DNA of 64,000 nt from Bradyrhizobium sp. sGM-13 (GTDB lineage Bacteria > Pseudomonadota > Alphaproteobacteria > Rhizobiales > Xanthobacteraceae): positions 1 to 64,000 of the forward strand of contig NZ_JAGWDK010000016.1 in the NCBI RefSeq assembly GCF_018398875.1, read 5' to 3'. Below the pieces are notes generated by a model that was given only the letters and a program-made list of their open reading frames with translations, was not told the origin of the DNA and made no database searches. Position numbers and translations under genes: made by a program. Each line of letters starts with the position of its first letter. Within the stretch, counting starts at the first letter, position 1. This document shows positions 1 through 8,698 of the stretch, piece after piece.

Positions 1-55
1 TGCAAGGCCAGCTCGTCGGGCTGCCCAACCATAAGTCCGCGTTTTTACACAGCCT

Positions 56-118
56 GGGTCACAAGCGGCGGTCGAAGGATCGCTGATGCCAAGTCAGGAT
101 TGCCCTCAAATTCGGACT
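56..118. repeat. diverged dispersed repeat, copy 1
   Basis: About 60 bp here align with positions 2904-2960 with small gaps and scattered mismatches; both copies share GGGTCAC, GGATCGC and TGCCCTCAA in the same order. The two copies lie outside the pair of divergent genes between them. I see no ORF or transposase in either copy, so this is probably an old non-coding intergenic element. The bases before it (1-55) could hold the last codons of a gene ending at a TGA at 84-86, but I cannot support that. Confidence 0.45.
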
Positions 119-180
119 CATGCGGCGCAGCAAATTGGCTCGAGCCCTTCGACCACGACTTCGCTGGTTTCACGGTAAGA

Positions 181-1149
181 TCAAGGTTTGGCGGGTCTTC
201 TGACCTCAACCTTCTCTCCGACATCGATCACCATCAGATCTTCACCAAGTTCCACTGGGCCCGAGTAGGTCCTCCGCGTTGGGGGAATCAGATCTTGCTC
301 GGTGGCGTTTGGCAACACGACGTGTGAATACACCGCCAGCTTGGGCCTTGTCCGAGCAAAGACCTCGCCCGCTTGCTCCGGCGTGGTGTGGTGGGCGATG
401 ATGTTTGCTGCCTGCGCCGGCGGAACTCCAATGCGCTGGAATGTCTCTGGCGAGACAACGTTGTGAACCAACAGATCAGCGTTCTGGGCGTGCCGAATGA
501 GATTTTCAGAGATGCGCGTGTCTCCGGAAAGCACAACGGACCGGCCGGAGTAATCAATCCGAAAGCCGAACGCAGGCTTTACCGGCGTGTGGTCCACCTC
601 GAACGCGGTGATCTTCACGCCGTTGTTCTCATATACGACACCCTCGGTAATGTCCTCGGCGAGAATGACCACGCCGTTTGGTGGTGCTCGGTCGTCGTCT
701 AATCGAATCCGGATATCGTACTCAAATGCTTGCGCGAGGAACGACATCATGCGCTGGGTTCCTGTTGGCCCCCGCACCGGCAGTGGTCGATCCCGGCCTG
801 GCCGCCCCACAAGCCAACCGGTCAGCCACAGATCCGGAAAGCCGACCACGTGATCCGAGTGCAGGTGAGTGAGAAAGACGGCATCTATTCCCTGCCAGGG
901 CACCTTGATCTGATTGAGTCGCTGGAGGGCGCCTCGGCCTGCGTCAAAAATGAACTTCTGCTCACCCGCCTCGACGAGGGTGCTCGGCCCGAACCGGTTC
1001 ATAACGGCGGGGGGACATCCTGTGCCTAAGAGGGTAATTTTGATGTCTTGCCCCTGGGCGACCGCCGGGAAGATGAGAGCAAATAGGGCGATTCCAAAAA
1101 AGCTGAAAACTGAACGACTTGACGCCGCGAAGAAGACTGAGCGGATCAT
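181..1149 (-). CDS. secreted MBL-fold metallo-hydrolase (RNase Z/arylsulfatase-like)
   Basis: 322 aa metallo-beta-lactamase-fold protein. Residues 1-33 form a hydrophobic signal peptide with an AQG|QD-type cleavage site, so it likely acts in the periplasm. Zinc-site motifs are visible: HLHSDH at about 95-100, VDH near 187, SGDT at 208-211, and a late His in YSHVV near 276. The GTGCPP start of the mature domain and HHTTPEQA near 253-260 resemble RNase Z-like and arylsulfatase-like subgroups. A secreted form argues against tRNA processing; the substrate is unknown. It is divergent from the regulator starting at 1292, with 142 bp between them, so that regulator may control it (inference). Confidence 0.85.
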   Translation of the reverse strand: MIRSVFFAASSRSVFSFFGIALFALIFPAVAQGQDIKITLLGTGCPPAVMNRFGPSTLVEAGEQKFIFDAGRGALQRLNQIKVPWQGIDAVFLTHLHSDHVVGFPDLWLTGWLVGRPGRDRPLPVRGPTGTQRMMSFLAQAFEYDIRIRLDDDRAPPNGVVILAEDITEGVVYENNGVKITAFEVDHTPVKPAFGFRIDYSGRSVVLSGDTRISENLIRHAQNADLLVHNVVSPETFQRIGVPPAQAANIIAHHTTPEQAGEVFARTRPKLAVYSHVVLPNATEQDLIPPTRRTYSGPVELGEDLMVIDVGEKVEVRRPAKP

Positions 1150-1291
1150 GGATGCGCCTTCTCGTTACAATTTGGTGATCGGCTGCCCAGAAGCTGTCGC
1201 TATCCCAAGCCGCCGCATGATGCGGTACAATTGACCTTGCGTCCTGAAAGTTTGCCGAAATTTTCGGAAAGAGACCTGTAAGAGGTCGGCC

Positions 1292-2893
1292 TTGCTTGAG
1301 TCATCGCAGCATTCAATCGTTCTCAGCGAGCGGACCATTGACCTCGGCCGTGAGCTGTTGATCGATGGGCGCGGCGACATCGTACCCTTGCGGCCTCGGG
1401 CCTGGCTATTACTTCGGCTTCTCGCGACGCGAGCCGGGCGTTTGGTCGGCAAAGATGAAATCATGGATGAGGTCTGGCCGGACTGTGAGGTCACGGAAGA
1501 CTCTCTCGTCCATGCCGTAGGCGACGTCAGGCGTGCCTTGGGAGATGTGGATCGATCCGCCTTGAGGACCTTGCCGCGCCGCGGCTACATGCTGGCAATC
1601 AGCGGAAATCAGGTTGCCGGGCCCAGCCGTTCGATCGACGTGACGCTCGAACCCGCCGACCCTGGAGAACCGTCGCCTCCATCTGCGATGCCGCACCTGT
1701 CTATCGTCGTTCTACCGTTCGCAAATCTCGGCGGCGATCCTGAGCAAGAGTATTTCGCTGATGGTGTAACCGACAGTCTTACAACGGACTTGTCGCGCAT
1801 CGCCGGCGCATTCGTCATCGGCCGTAACACCGCGTTCACCTTCAAGGGAAAAGCGGTAGACGCGAGGGAGATCGGCCGTGAGCTGAACGTCCGTTACGTG
1901 CTGGAGGGGTCGGTGCAGCGCGGGGGCAATCGCTTTCGCCTAAACGTCCAGTTAACCGACACGCAAACCAGAACCCATGTGTGGGCCGAGCGGTTCGACA
2001 AGTCGGCTGCCGACTTGTTGGATATGCAAGACGAAATCGTGTCCCGGCTCGCAAATACGTTGAACGCCGAACTCATTAAGGCCGAAGCACGGCGCGCAGA
2101 ACGGATGCTCCGGCCGGACGCCATGGATTTATACTTTCAGGGCAAGGCTTTCCTGAATAAGGGCGTGACGCCCGCGTTTTTGGCACGAGCGAAGGACTTC
2201 TTCGTGCGTGCTGTGGCGCTTGACCACGACAACATCGAAGCGGCAGTTGCCGCAGCTCAGGTCGATGTATCAATGGGTTCATCCTTTATGACCGATGACG
2301 GATCAGTGCATTTCAAGGCCGCAGAGAACGCGCTCAACTGCGCGTTGTTGCGTGCGCCGAATCATCCCAGAGCTCACATGCTCCTTGGTGCAGTTCACAT
2401 TCGGACGTGCCGCGCTGCCAAAGGTATCGCTGAATGCCACCAGGCGCTGAGGCTGGATCGGAATCTAGCCGATGCACATGGGTTCATCGGGCTTGGAAAG
2501 TATGTGCTGGAGCGCAGCGAGGAGGTCGAGGGGCACATTCAAGATGCGCTGCGAGTGTCCCCGCGCGATACGCGTTCCTTTCTTTGGTTCATGTTTGTCG
2601 GGATGGCCAAGTTGATGACCAAAACCGACATTGAAGCGATCGGCTGGCTGCGCCGAAGCATCGAGGCCAATCCCAATCACGCGCTTTCTCATTTTCATTT
2701 CGCCGGTGCACTGGCGATGATGGGAGACCTGAAGGAGGCACGATACAGTGCAGAGACCGGCCTGGCGCTGGATAGCAGCTTCACCATCCGCCGATACCGC
2801 TTCAATGTCTTCCGGTTCAACAATCCAGACTGGATGGCGAGGCTTGAGCAATTGTATGAGGGAATGCGCGCGGCCGGGATACCAGACGGGTAA
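1292..2893 (+). CDS. CadC/OmpR-type winged-helix regulator with TolB-like and TPR domains
   Basis: 533 aa. Residues 1-100 form an OmpR-type winged helix (PLRPRAWLLLRLL, then VGKDEIMDEVWPD and LPRRGYML), the usual DNA-binding module of CadC-like regulators. Residues about 134-260 are a TolB/FlgO-like domain (LPFANLGGDPEQEYFADG) and the rest is TPR-like helical repeats. The same TolB-TPR tail follows the cyclase domains at 23088 and 32514, so here a DNA-binding head replaces the cyclase head. The start is a TTG with AGAGG six bases upstream. No membrane segment is evident, so it is probably cytoplasmic. Ligand and targets are unknown; the divergent MBL gene is the obvious candidate target. Confidence 0.85.
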   Translation: MLESSQHSIVLSERTIDLGRELLIDGRGDIVPLRPRAWLLLRLLATRAGRLVGKDEIMDEVWPDCEVTEDSLVHAVGDVRRALGDVDRSALRTLPRRGYMLAISGNQVAGPSRSIDVTLEPADPGEPSPPSAMPHLSIVVLPFANLGGDPEQEYFADGVTDSLTTDLSRIAGAFVIGRNTAFTFKGKAVDAREIGRELNVRYVLEGSVQRGGNRFRLNVQLTDTQTRTHVWAERFDKSAADLLDMQDEIVSRLANTLNAELIKAEARRAERMLRPDAMDLYFQGKAFLNKGVTPAFLARAKDFFVRAVALDHDNIEAAVAAAQVDVSMGSSFMTDDGSVHFKAAENALNCALLRAPNHPRAHMLLGAVHIRTCRAAKGIAECHQALRLDRNLADAHGFIGLGKYVLERSEEVEGHIQDALRVSPRDTRSFLWFMFVGMAKLMTKTDIEAIGWLRRSIEANPNHALSHFHFAGALAMMGDLKEARYSAETGLALDSSFTIRRYRFNVFRFNNPDWMARLEQLYEGMRAAGIPDG

Positions 2894-3242
2894 TGTTAGC
2901 TTTGGGTCACGCGGTCGGGGATCGCGGAGGCGAAGTCCGGACTGCCCTCAATACCAGACTAGCCCAGAGCGAGGAAGGGTGGTCGGCTTGGGGCCAGAAG
3001 CTGACCTCAGCGGCGCTGGCTCTAGACGTCTCTAAGCTCCAAGGGCGATGCGCCGACCCATGCCCCCGCGTGCAATGCGGCGTAACAATCGGCGCGATGC
3101 TAGGGAACCGTGTGCCGCGGGCAACAGTTACCCCCGCGACGAAGCGGAGTGGCGCCGTCGGACGTTGATAGTTCAGGACGGGGCGGTGTATCTTTACTTT
3201 CTAGACCGAACGATCGGCAGACTTGAGGGCGAAGGAAAGGTC
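2894..3242. other. non-coding gap with second copy of the diverged repeat
   Basis: 349 bp without a convincing gene. It begins with a degenerate copy (about 2904-2960) of the sequence at 56-118. Short open frames here have no signal, motif or ribosome site and look spurious. A plausible ribosome site (GAAGGAAAGG) at the right end belongs to the next gene. Confidence 0.6.
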
Positions 3243-3734
3243 ATGCGCGCCTTGATCCTAGCATTGTGTATCCTAGCGATCGTCGACAGCGCGCACTTTG
3301 CTAAGGCTGGTCTGAGCAGCACGCCTCGCGAAACGTTGGCACCCGCCGAAACGACAATAGCTACCGACGAAGCGACTCAGGAGACCGAGGAACAGATCGG
3401 CCTCACCAAGGCAAAGCGTCGTGGAGTGCAACGTGGGCTAACCAAGCTCGGGTTCAAGACCAAGGTCAATGGGAAGTTCGACGAATCGACTCGCGCCGTC
3501 ATCGCGCGCTGGCAGGAGGAGCACGGCTACCCTACGACTGGCTTCCTCAACGCCGCCCAGCACAGGGTACTAACGAACGCCGCGGCAGAGGCTAGCAAAT
3601 CTGGCCATCAAGACCGTCGTCGCGCTGGGAGCCGTACTCGCCATTCGCGTGGTGTCGGCGGTCCAATCGGCGCGATCGGCGGCGCGGTGCACGGTGTTGT
3701 GGGGGGTGTGGTGGGCGGACTATTCCGCAGGTGA
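3243..3734 (+). CDS. secreted peptidoglycan-binding-like domain protein
   Basis: 163 aa. The ATG at 3243 is chosen because GAAGGAAAGG precedes it and the protein then begins with a clean signal peptide (MRALILALCILAIVDSAHFA); an upstream in-frame extension is basic and implausible. Residues about 55-120 resemble a PG_binding_1 repeat (RRGVQRGLTKLGF, VNGKFDESTRAVIARWQ, TGFLNAAQ). The tail is Arg-rich and then Gly/Val-rich (GGAVHGVVGGVVGG), which could insert in or lie on a membrane. Probably a small periplasmic cell-wall-associated protein; role unknown. Confidence 0.75.
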   Translation: MRALILALCILAIVDSAHFAKAGLSSTPRETLAPAETTIATDEATQETEEQIGLTKAKRRGVQRGLTKLGFKTKVNGKFDESTRAVIARWQEEHGYPTTGFLNAAQHRVLTNAAAEASKSGHQDRRRAGSRTRHSRGVGGPIGAIGGAVHGVVGGVVGGLFRR

Positions 3735-4051
3735 CTCGTCCAGCCTCAAGATAGTTCGAAATACGCCTAAGCAGCCTAGCACTTTGTTGGACGGCTGTGA
3801 CGATCGAATCGCCTAGGGCGAACTCAGGGCATGCGCGTGGCTAGAGGCCGGAGGGTGATGTCGGAGATGGGGCAAGAACGACAAAGCTCAGGGTGAGCAT
3901 AATAGGTCCGCTTTCGGGTGCATAGCGTCCGACCCGCTCCTTGGCGGGCCACATTGAGCCGGATTGTCTTGCCGTGATTCAAGCCCCTTATCGCCTTCGT
4001 CCAGCTCGCATCCATCCGGCTATGGCTGGCTGCGCGTAGTGGGTCCACGCT
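3735..4051. other. non-coding gap
   Basis: 317 bp between convergent genes. A 74-codon open frame on the minus strand (3824-4048) has no ribosome site, domain or signal. I see no tRNA, clear terminator or promoter. Confidence 0.55.
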
Positions 4052-4564
4052 CTAGAACATCCCCTCACGATCCGCGCGCTTCTTCTTTTTCGAGCGCTGC
4101 CAGACCACGCCGGGATATCCCTTCAGCGGCACCAGCGGTTCGCCGGTATAGGCCCACTCCTGCAATTCCTCGATCGCGATGTGATAGAGCGGCTGGCGGC
4201 CGGTGCGGCCTGAGAACAGCGCGCGAGGAATGTTGACCATATGGGGCGAGCGCGGACGCTCATAGACGACAGGCGTGCCGCAATTGGAGCAAAAACTCCG
4301 TACCGTCTTGGTGGCCTCGTCTTCGTATCGTGTGAGACTGGCCTTGCCCTTGGTAATGCGAAAGCGCTTGCGCCAGCTTCCGACATAGGTCGCGTAGGCC
4401 GCGCCATGGGCGCGGCGACTGGCCGGCGAATGATCGTGCCAAGCCCAGCGCGCCGGCACGTCGATCTCGAAGGCAACCTTGCCGCACAAGCATTGGCCCG
4501 CGGCAGGTTTGCCGAGGGATACGGCCTTGGTTTTCTTTTGCTCCAGCTCGCCTTCAGGAAACAT
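4052..4564 (-). CDS. GFA/CENP-V-fold protein lacking the usual catalytic cysteines
   Basis: 170 aa member of the glutathione-dependent formaldehyde-activating (GFA) family. The structural zinc site is present: CLCGKVAFE at about 25-33 and CSNCG at 92-96. In classical members a CHCxxCRR segment lies between and holds the second zinc; here the equivalent reads WHDHSPASRRAHG (about 42-54), so those cysteines are replaced by His/Asp/Ser. It may bind a different metal or have lost the classical chemistry. The start at 4564 follows AGGACCCG; a longer frame would run into the adjacent palindromic repeat. Substrate unknown. Confidence 0.8.
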   Translation of the reverse strand: MFPEGELEQKKTKAVSLGKPAAGQCLCGKVAFEIDVPARWAWHDHSPASRRAHGAAYATYVGSWRKRFRITKGKASLTRYEDEATKTVRSFCSNCGTPVVYERPRSPHMVNIPRALFSGRTGRQPLYHIAIEELQEWAYTGEPLVPLKGYPGVVWQRSKKKKRADREGMF

Positions 4565-4589
4565 TTTTCGGGTCCTGCTCTCACACTCC

Positions 4590-4750
4590 GTCATTGCGAG
4601 GAGCGAAGCGACGACACTCCGTCATTCCGGGATGGTCCGAAGGACCAGACCCGGAATCTCGAGATTCTCCGATGCGCAATTGCGCATCGTAGTTCGATGC
4701 TTCGCATCGCCCCGGAATGACGGGTTCACTTTCTACGATTTCGCAATGAC
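4590..4750. repeat. nested palindromic repeat (type A inside type B)
   Basis: Outer arms GTCATTGCGAG (4590-4600) and TCGCAATGAC (4741-4750) are the ends of the type B element seen at 30743 and 44130. Inside lies a type A element (about 4620-4723) with arms GTCATTCCGG / CCGGAATGAC, a TCTCGAGA core and the palindrome ATGCGCAATTGCGCAT. Non-coding and able to form long hairpins between two genes. Confidence 0.75.
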
Positions 4751-4759
4751 GCCTGTGGT

Positions 4760-5884
4760 TCACGCCTGCTCCAGCTCGGTATGCTCCGGATAATCGGTAT
4801 AGCCTGTCACATCGCCGCCGTAGAACGTCGCGCGGTTATAGGGCGTCAGCGGGAAGCCGCGCTGCAGCCTGCGCGGCAGGTCCGGATTCGAAATGAAGAT
4901 GCGGCCGAAAGCGACCGCGTCGGCATGGCCATCCCTGATCGCCGCATCGGCGGTCTCGCCGGTGAAGCCGCCGGCCGTGATCAGCACGCCCTTCCAGATC
5001 GGGCGGAATAGCACCATCGCCGACGGCACATTCTGGTGGTTTACCTCGGCGCGGCCGGCGCCGGAGGAGCGCGGCTCGATGAAATGCAGGTAGGCGAGGC
5101 CGAGCGGATTGAGCTGTTCGACGGCATATGTGTAGAGCGGCATCGGGTCCGGCTCGCCGCTGCCGTTGGCGACACCATAGGGCGACAGCCGCACGCCGAC
5201 GCGGTCGGCTCCCCATACTTCGACCACAGCCTTGGTCACCTCCATCAGGAAGCGCACGCGGTTCGGGATCGAGCCGCCATACCGATCGGTGCGCAGGTTG
5301 GTGCGCGACTGCAGGAACTGCTCGATCAGATAGCCATTGGCGCCGTGCACCTCGACGCCGTCGAAGCCGGCGGCAAGCGCGTTCTTCGCGGCCTGACGGT
5401 AGGCGTCGATCACGCCGGGAATTTCCGACGTCTCAAGCGCGCGCGGCGTCTCGTAGGGCACCGCCTTGCCGTCTGCCGTGCCCGTCTTCAGGTCGGCGAT
5501 CGGCACCGCCGATGGCGCGACCGGCAACACGCCGCCCGGCTGGAAGGAGGAATGCGAGACGCGCCCGACATGCCAGAGCTGCAGGAAGATGATTCCGCCC
5601 CTGGCATGAACCGCATCGACCACCTCGCGCCAGCCGTCGATCTGCGCTTCCGTATAGATTCCGGGAACGCCGGGGCTGCCGAAGCCCGTCGCTATCACGG
5701 GCGAGGCTTCGGCGATGAGCAATCCGCCCGGCGTCGCGCGCTGCGCATAATACTCCGCATTCAGCGGCCGCGGCGCGAGGCTCGGCTTCGCCGCTCGCAT
5801 CCGCGTCAACGGCGCCAACGCGAGACGATGATTGAGCCTGTAGGGGCCGACCTTGAGTGGCGAAAACAACCATGGATAATTCAT
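4760..5884 (-). CDS. old yellow enzyme family NADH:flavin oxidoreductase (alkene reductase)
   Basis: 374 aa TIM-barrel FMN enzyme of the NemA/OYE class, which reduces activated C=C bonds, N-ethylmaleimide or nitro esters with NAD(P)H. Hallmarks are APLTRMR near the N terminus, QLWHVGR (about 102-108), the substrate-binding HGANGYL pair (H180, N183), DRYGGS, and the C-terminal GRIFISNPDLPRRL phosphate-binding segment. The start at 5884 follows GGAAGAGAC; an upstream in-frame GTG-side extension is less likely. It lies 116 bp downstream of the aldehyde dehydrogenase on the same strand, so the two may be co-transcribed. True substrate unknown. Confidence 0.9.
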   Translation of the reverse strand: MNYPWLFSPLKVGPYRLNHRLALAPLTRMRAAKPSLAPRPLNAEYYAQRATPGGLLIAEASPVIATGFGSPGVPGIYTEAQIDGWREVVDAVHARGGIIFLQLWHVGRVSHSSFQPGGVLPVAPSAVPIADLKTGTADGKAVPYETPRALETSEIPGVIDAYRQAAKNALAAGFDGVEVHGANGYLIEQFLQSRTNLRTDRYGGSIPNRVRFLMEVTKAVVEVWGADRVGVRLSPYGVANGSGEPDPMPLYTYAVEQLNPLGLAYLHFIEPRSSGAGRAEVNHQNVPSAMVLFRPIWKGVLITAGGFTGETADAAIRDGHADAVAFGRIFISNPDLPRRLQRGFPLTPYNRATFYGGDVTGYTDYPEHTELEQA

Positions 5885-6000
5885 GTCTCTTCCAGAACTC
5901 CGTGTTGATACGGTCATGTAACTGCTTCAGCTTGTTCGTAAAAGGTTCAGGACAACGGCGGCCGAAGCCGCCGCCATCGCATCCACCGATCTGAAGCGTC

Positions 6001-7497
6001 TTAGGCCGTCTTGATCCAGACCGCCTTGACGTTGAGATATTCCTCGACGTGCTGCTTGCCGGACTCGCGGCCATAGCCGCTCATCTTGTAGCCGCCGAAC
6101 GGCACTGCCGGATCCATCGCCTGATAGCAGTTGACCCAGACCGAGCCGGCGCGCAGCGCCTTCGCGACCTGGTGCGCCTTGCTGACATTGGTGGTCCAGA
6201 CACCGCTGCCCAAGCCGAAGGTGGTGGCATTGGCGCGCTTGACCAGCTCGTCGGTATCCTTGAAGGAGATTGCCGAGATCACGGGGCCGAAGATTTCCTC
6301 CTGCGCGATCCGCATATTGTCCTGCACGTTGGCGAACACCGTCGGCTGCACGAAGAAGCCCTTCGAGAGCGCGCCTTCGGTCAGGCGGCCGCCGCCGGCC
6401 ACCGCTTTGGCGCCTTCCTTCTGGCCGATGTCGAGGTAACCAGCGACGCGGTCCATCTGCTGCTGCGAGACCAACGGCCCGATCTGCGTGCCCGGATCGA
6501 GGCCGTTGCCGACCTGCAGCTTCTTGCCGAATTCGGCGACGCGGCCGACGAATTCGTCATAGACATTCTCTTCGACGAACAGCCGCGTACCGGCGCTGCA
6601 GATCTGCCCGGAATTGGCAAACACCGCCATTGCGGCGCCCGGCACCGCCGCGTCGAGGTCGGCATCGGCAAACACGATGTCGGGCGACTTGCCGCCGAGT
6701 TCGAGCGACACGCGCTTGAGGTTGCCGGCGGAGGCGCGGATGATCGATTGCCCCGTGACGTGCGAGCCGGTGAAGGCGACCTTGTCGACATCGGGATGCG
6801 ACGCCAGCGCCGCGCCGGCGGTCTCGCCATAGCCGGGCACGATGTTGACGACGCCAGGCGGGACGCCGGCTTCCATGCAGAGCTCGGCAAGCCGCAGCGA
6901 GGTCAGCGGCGCTTCCTCGGCGGGCTTCAACACGACGGTGCAGCCGGTTGCGATCGCGGGACCGATCTTCCAGACGGTCGCAGCGAGCGGGCCGTTCCAG
7001 GGGATGATCGCCCCGACCACCCCGACCGGCTCCTTCAACGTGTAAGAAAAGATATCGCCGGGCAACGAGTTCTCGATGGTCTCGCCGTGCAGCGCCGTCG
7101 CCTGCCCGGCGTAATAGCGGAGCATGCCGAGCACGCGCAGCTTGTTGCCGCGGGTGCGGCTGATCGGCGCGCCCATGTCCATCGTATCGAGCTGCGACAG
7201 CTCCTCGAAATTCTTCTCGACGAGATCGGCGAGCTTCAGCAACAGGCCTTGCCGCTCATACGGCTTGACCTTGCTCCAGGGTCCCTCGAAGGCGCGGCGG
7301 GCCGCCGCCACGGCGCGGTTGATGTCCTCCGCGTCACCCTCGGCGACGGTCGCGAGCAATTCGCCGGTCGCCGGATTGTGGGTCTCGAACTCTTTGCCGG
7401 AGGCGGCGTCGACCCACTGGCCGTCGATCAGCATCCTCTTGTAGGAACCATCCGCGTAAGGATGGCGCGTGATCGGAATCGCCTGCGTGACTGCCAT
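6001..7497 (-). CDS. NAD(P)-dependent aldehyde dehydrogenase
   Basis: 498 aa, typical ALDH length. Oxyanion Asn in PWNGPLA (N167), general base in LELGGKSPD (E266) and nucleophile in NSGQICSAGTRLF (C300) are all present, as is the cofactor-loop TGSHVTGQ. Oxidises an aldehyde to its acid in the cytoplasm. The ATG at 7497 is chosen because AAGGGAGTG precedes it. It is divergent from an SDR gene and followed by an OYE reductase, which suggests a small catabolic or detoxification locus for alcohols, aldehydes or enones. Substrate cannot be read from the sequence. Confidence 0.93.
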   Translation of the reverse strand: MAVTQAIPITRHPYADGSYKRMLIDGQWVDAASGKEFETHNPATGELLATVAEGDAEDINRAVAAARRAFEGPWSKVKPYERQGLLLKLADLVEKNFEELSQLDTMDMGAPISRTRGNKLRVLGMLRYYAGQATALHGETIENSLPGDIFSYTLKEPVGVVGAIIPWNGPLAATVWKIGPAIATGCTVVLKPAEEAPLTSLRLAELCMEAGVPPGVVNIVPGYGETAGAALASHPDVDKVAFTGSHVTGQSIIRASAGNLKRVSLELGGKSPDIVFADADLDAAVPGAAMAVFANSGQICSAGTRLFVEENVYDEFVGRVAEFGKKLQVGNGLDPGTQIGPLVSQQQMDRVAGYLDIGQKEGAKAVAGGGRLTEGALSKGFFVQPTVFANVQDNMRIAQEEIFGPVISAISFKDTDELVKRANATTFGLGSGVWTTNVSKAHQVAKALRAGSVWVNCYQAMDPAVPFGGYKMSGYGRESGKQHVEEYLNVKAVWIKTA

Positions 7498-7618
7498 GTC
7501 TACACTCCCTTGAAGTCGGTTGGTTGCCGCTATGCTTGCACACATATAACCGTGGCATGAACCGTAATGCGGCCGAAGGCTTGCGGAAAGCAGCCGATGC
7601 GAAAACCTCCCATGCCCG

Positions 7619-7652
7619 TTCGTACATGGTAGTCTTTCGTACATGGTAGTCT
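7619..7652. promoter_or_regulatory. perfect 17-bp tandem repeat in divergent promoter
   Basis: TTCGTACATGGTAGTCT occurs twice head to tail with no spacer (7619-7635 and 7636-7652). It lies between the divergent aldehyde dehydrogenase (start 7497) and SDR (start 7701) genes, 49 bp from the SDR start, in otherwise non-repetitive sequence. Placement fits a regulator-binding site; no regulator gene is next to it. Confidence 0.5.
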
Positions 7653-7700
7653 AAGGCGTCGGCCCCGCGAATACATACCTTAACTGTCCGGAGAATGACG

Positions 7701-8552
7701 ATGCCCCATCCCGCGATGTCGCCAAATCATGTTGCCGTGATCACCGGGGGCGCCTCCGGCATCGGGCTCGCCGCCGCGATGCGTTTCGCCGGCTTCGGCA
7801 TGAAGGTGTGCATCGCCGACATCAGCGCCGAGCGCCTCGCCGAGGCCGCGGCCAGACTGGCAGCCGTCGCCAGGGGCGGCGCGGACGACATCATGACGGC
7901 ATCGGTCGACGTCAGCCGCTTCGATGAGGTTGCGGGCCTGGAAGCCGCGGTGCAAAAACGGTTCGGCGGCACCGACATCCTGATGAACAATGCCGGCATT
8001 GGCCCCGACAGCAACAGTTTTGGTCCGCTGGAGAACTGGCAGCGCATTCTCGCGGTGAACCTGTGGGGCGTCATTCACGGCACGCAAGTTTTCGTACCTC
8101 ACATGGTCGAACGCGGGCGGCCCGGTCTCGTGATCAACACCGGCTCCAAGCAAGGCATCACGACGCCGCCCGGCAACCCCGCCTACAACGTCTCGAAGGC
8201 CGGCATCAAAGCGCAGACAGAAGCGCTGCAGCACGAGTTGCGGAACCTGCCGGGCTGCAAGATCAGCGCGCATCTGATGATCCCCGGCCACGTCTTCACT
8301 CCCCTGACCGCGCGCGGCCGCACCGAGAAGCCGCCCGGCGCCTGGACGCCGGAGCAAACGATCGATTTCATGATCGAACGCATCGACGCCGGCGACTTCT
8401 ACATCCTCTGTCCGGACAACGACGTACCGCGGCAACTCGACGAGCGGCGCATGTTGTGGGCGATCGGCGACATCGTGGAGAACCGCCCCGCGCTGTCGCG
8501 CTGGCATCCGGATTATGCGGAGGCGTTCGCCAGATTTGTGAAGGGGGAGTAG
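7701..8552 (+). CDS. short-chain dehydrogenase/reductase (SDR)
   Basis: 283 aa classical SDR. Rossmann motif TGGASGIG (about 15-22), NNAG (96-99), catalytic Ser in NTGSKQG (S149) and YNVSK (Y162, K166). The C-terminal region binds substrate and is not diagnostic. The ATG at 7701 is used because CCGGAG lies at proper distance; an ATG six bases earlier is too close. Ends with TAG. Divergent from the aldehyde dehydrogenase, so an alcohol-to-aldehyde-to-acid pathway is possible (inference). Confidence 0.9.
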   Translation: MPHPAMSPNHVAVITGGASGIGLAAAMRFAGFGMKVCIADISAERLAEAAARLAAVARGGADDIMTASVDVSRFDEVAGLEAAVQKRFGGTDILMNNAGIGPDSNSFGPLENWQRILAVNLWGVIHGTQVFVPHMVERGRPGLVINTGSKQGITTPPGNPAYNVSKAGIKAQTEALQHELRNLPGCKISAHLMIPGHVFTPLTARGRTEKPPGAWTPEQTIDFMIERIDAGDFYILCPDNDVPRQLDERRMLWAIGDIVENRPALSRWHPDYAEAFARFVKGE

Positions 8553-8567
8553 CCGGACGGTGGAATC

Positions 8568-8690
8568 GTAGGGTGGGCAAAGCCAACGGGTCGCGCAACG
8601 CGCGCCCGATGACAGGCTCCGCGTGCCCTCCATCGCGAGCGCGGCATTAAAATGGTGGGCACGTCGCTATGCTCCTTTGCTCACCCTACA
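8568..8690. repeat. type D intergenic inverted repeat
   Basis: Begins GTAGGGTGGGCAAAG and ends with TTTGCTCACCCTAC, with GTGGGCACGTCGCTA inside. A related element is at 52975-53056. Non-coding, imperfectly palindromic, between convergent genes. Confidence 0.65.
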
Positions 8691-8698
8691 ACCGAGCG

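Noticed and set aside
1..86. possible 3' end of a gene read from the left edge
   Set aside because: A frame from position 3 to a TGA at 84-86 is open for only about 27 codons with a basic tail and no recognisable motif; too short to support.
3824..4048. 74-codon minus-strand open frame
   Set aside because: No ribosome site, no signal or domain, Arg- and Cys-rich composition of a random GC-rich frame.
6049..7560. 503-codon plus-strand open frame across the aldehyde dehydrogenase
   Set aside because: It is the opposite strand of a clear ALDH; composition is Arg/Gly/Asp-rich with no motifs, typical of an antisense shadow in high-GC DNA.
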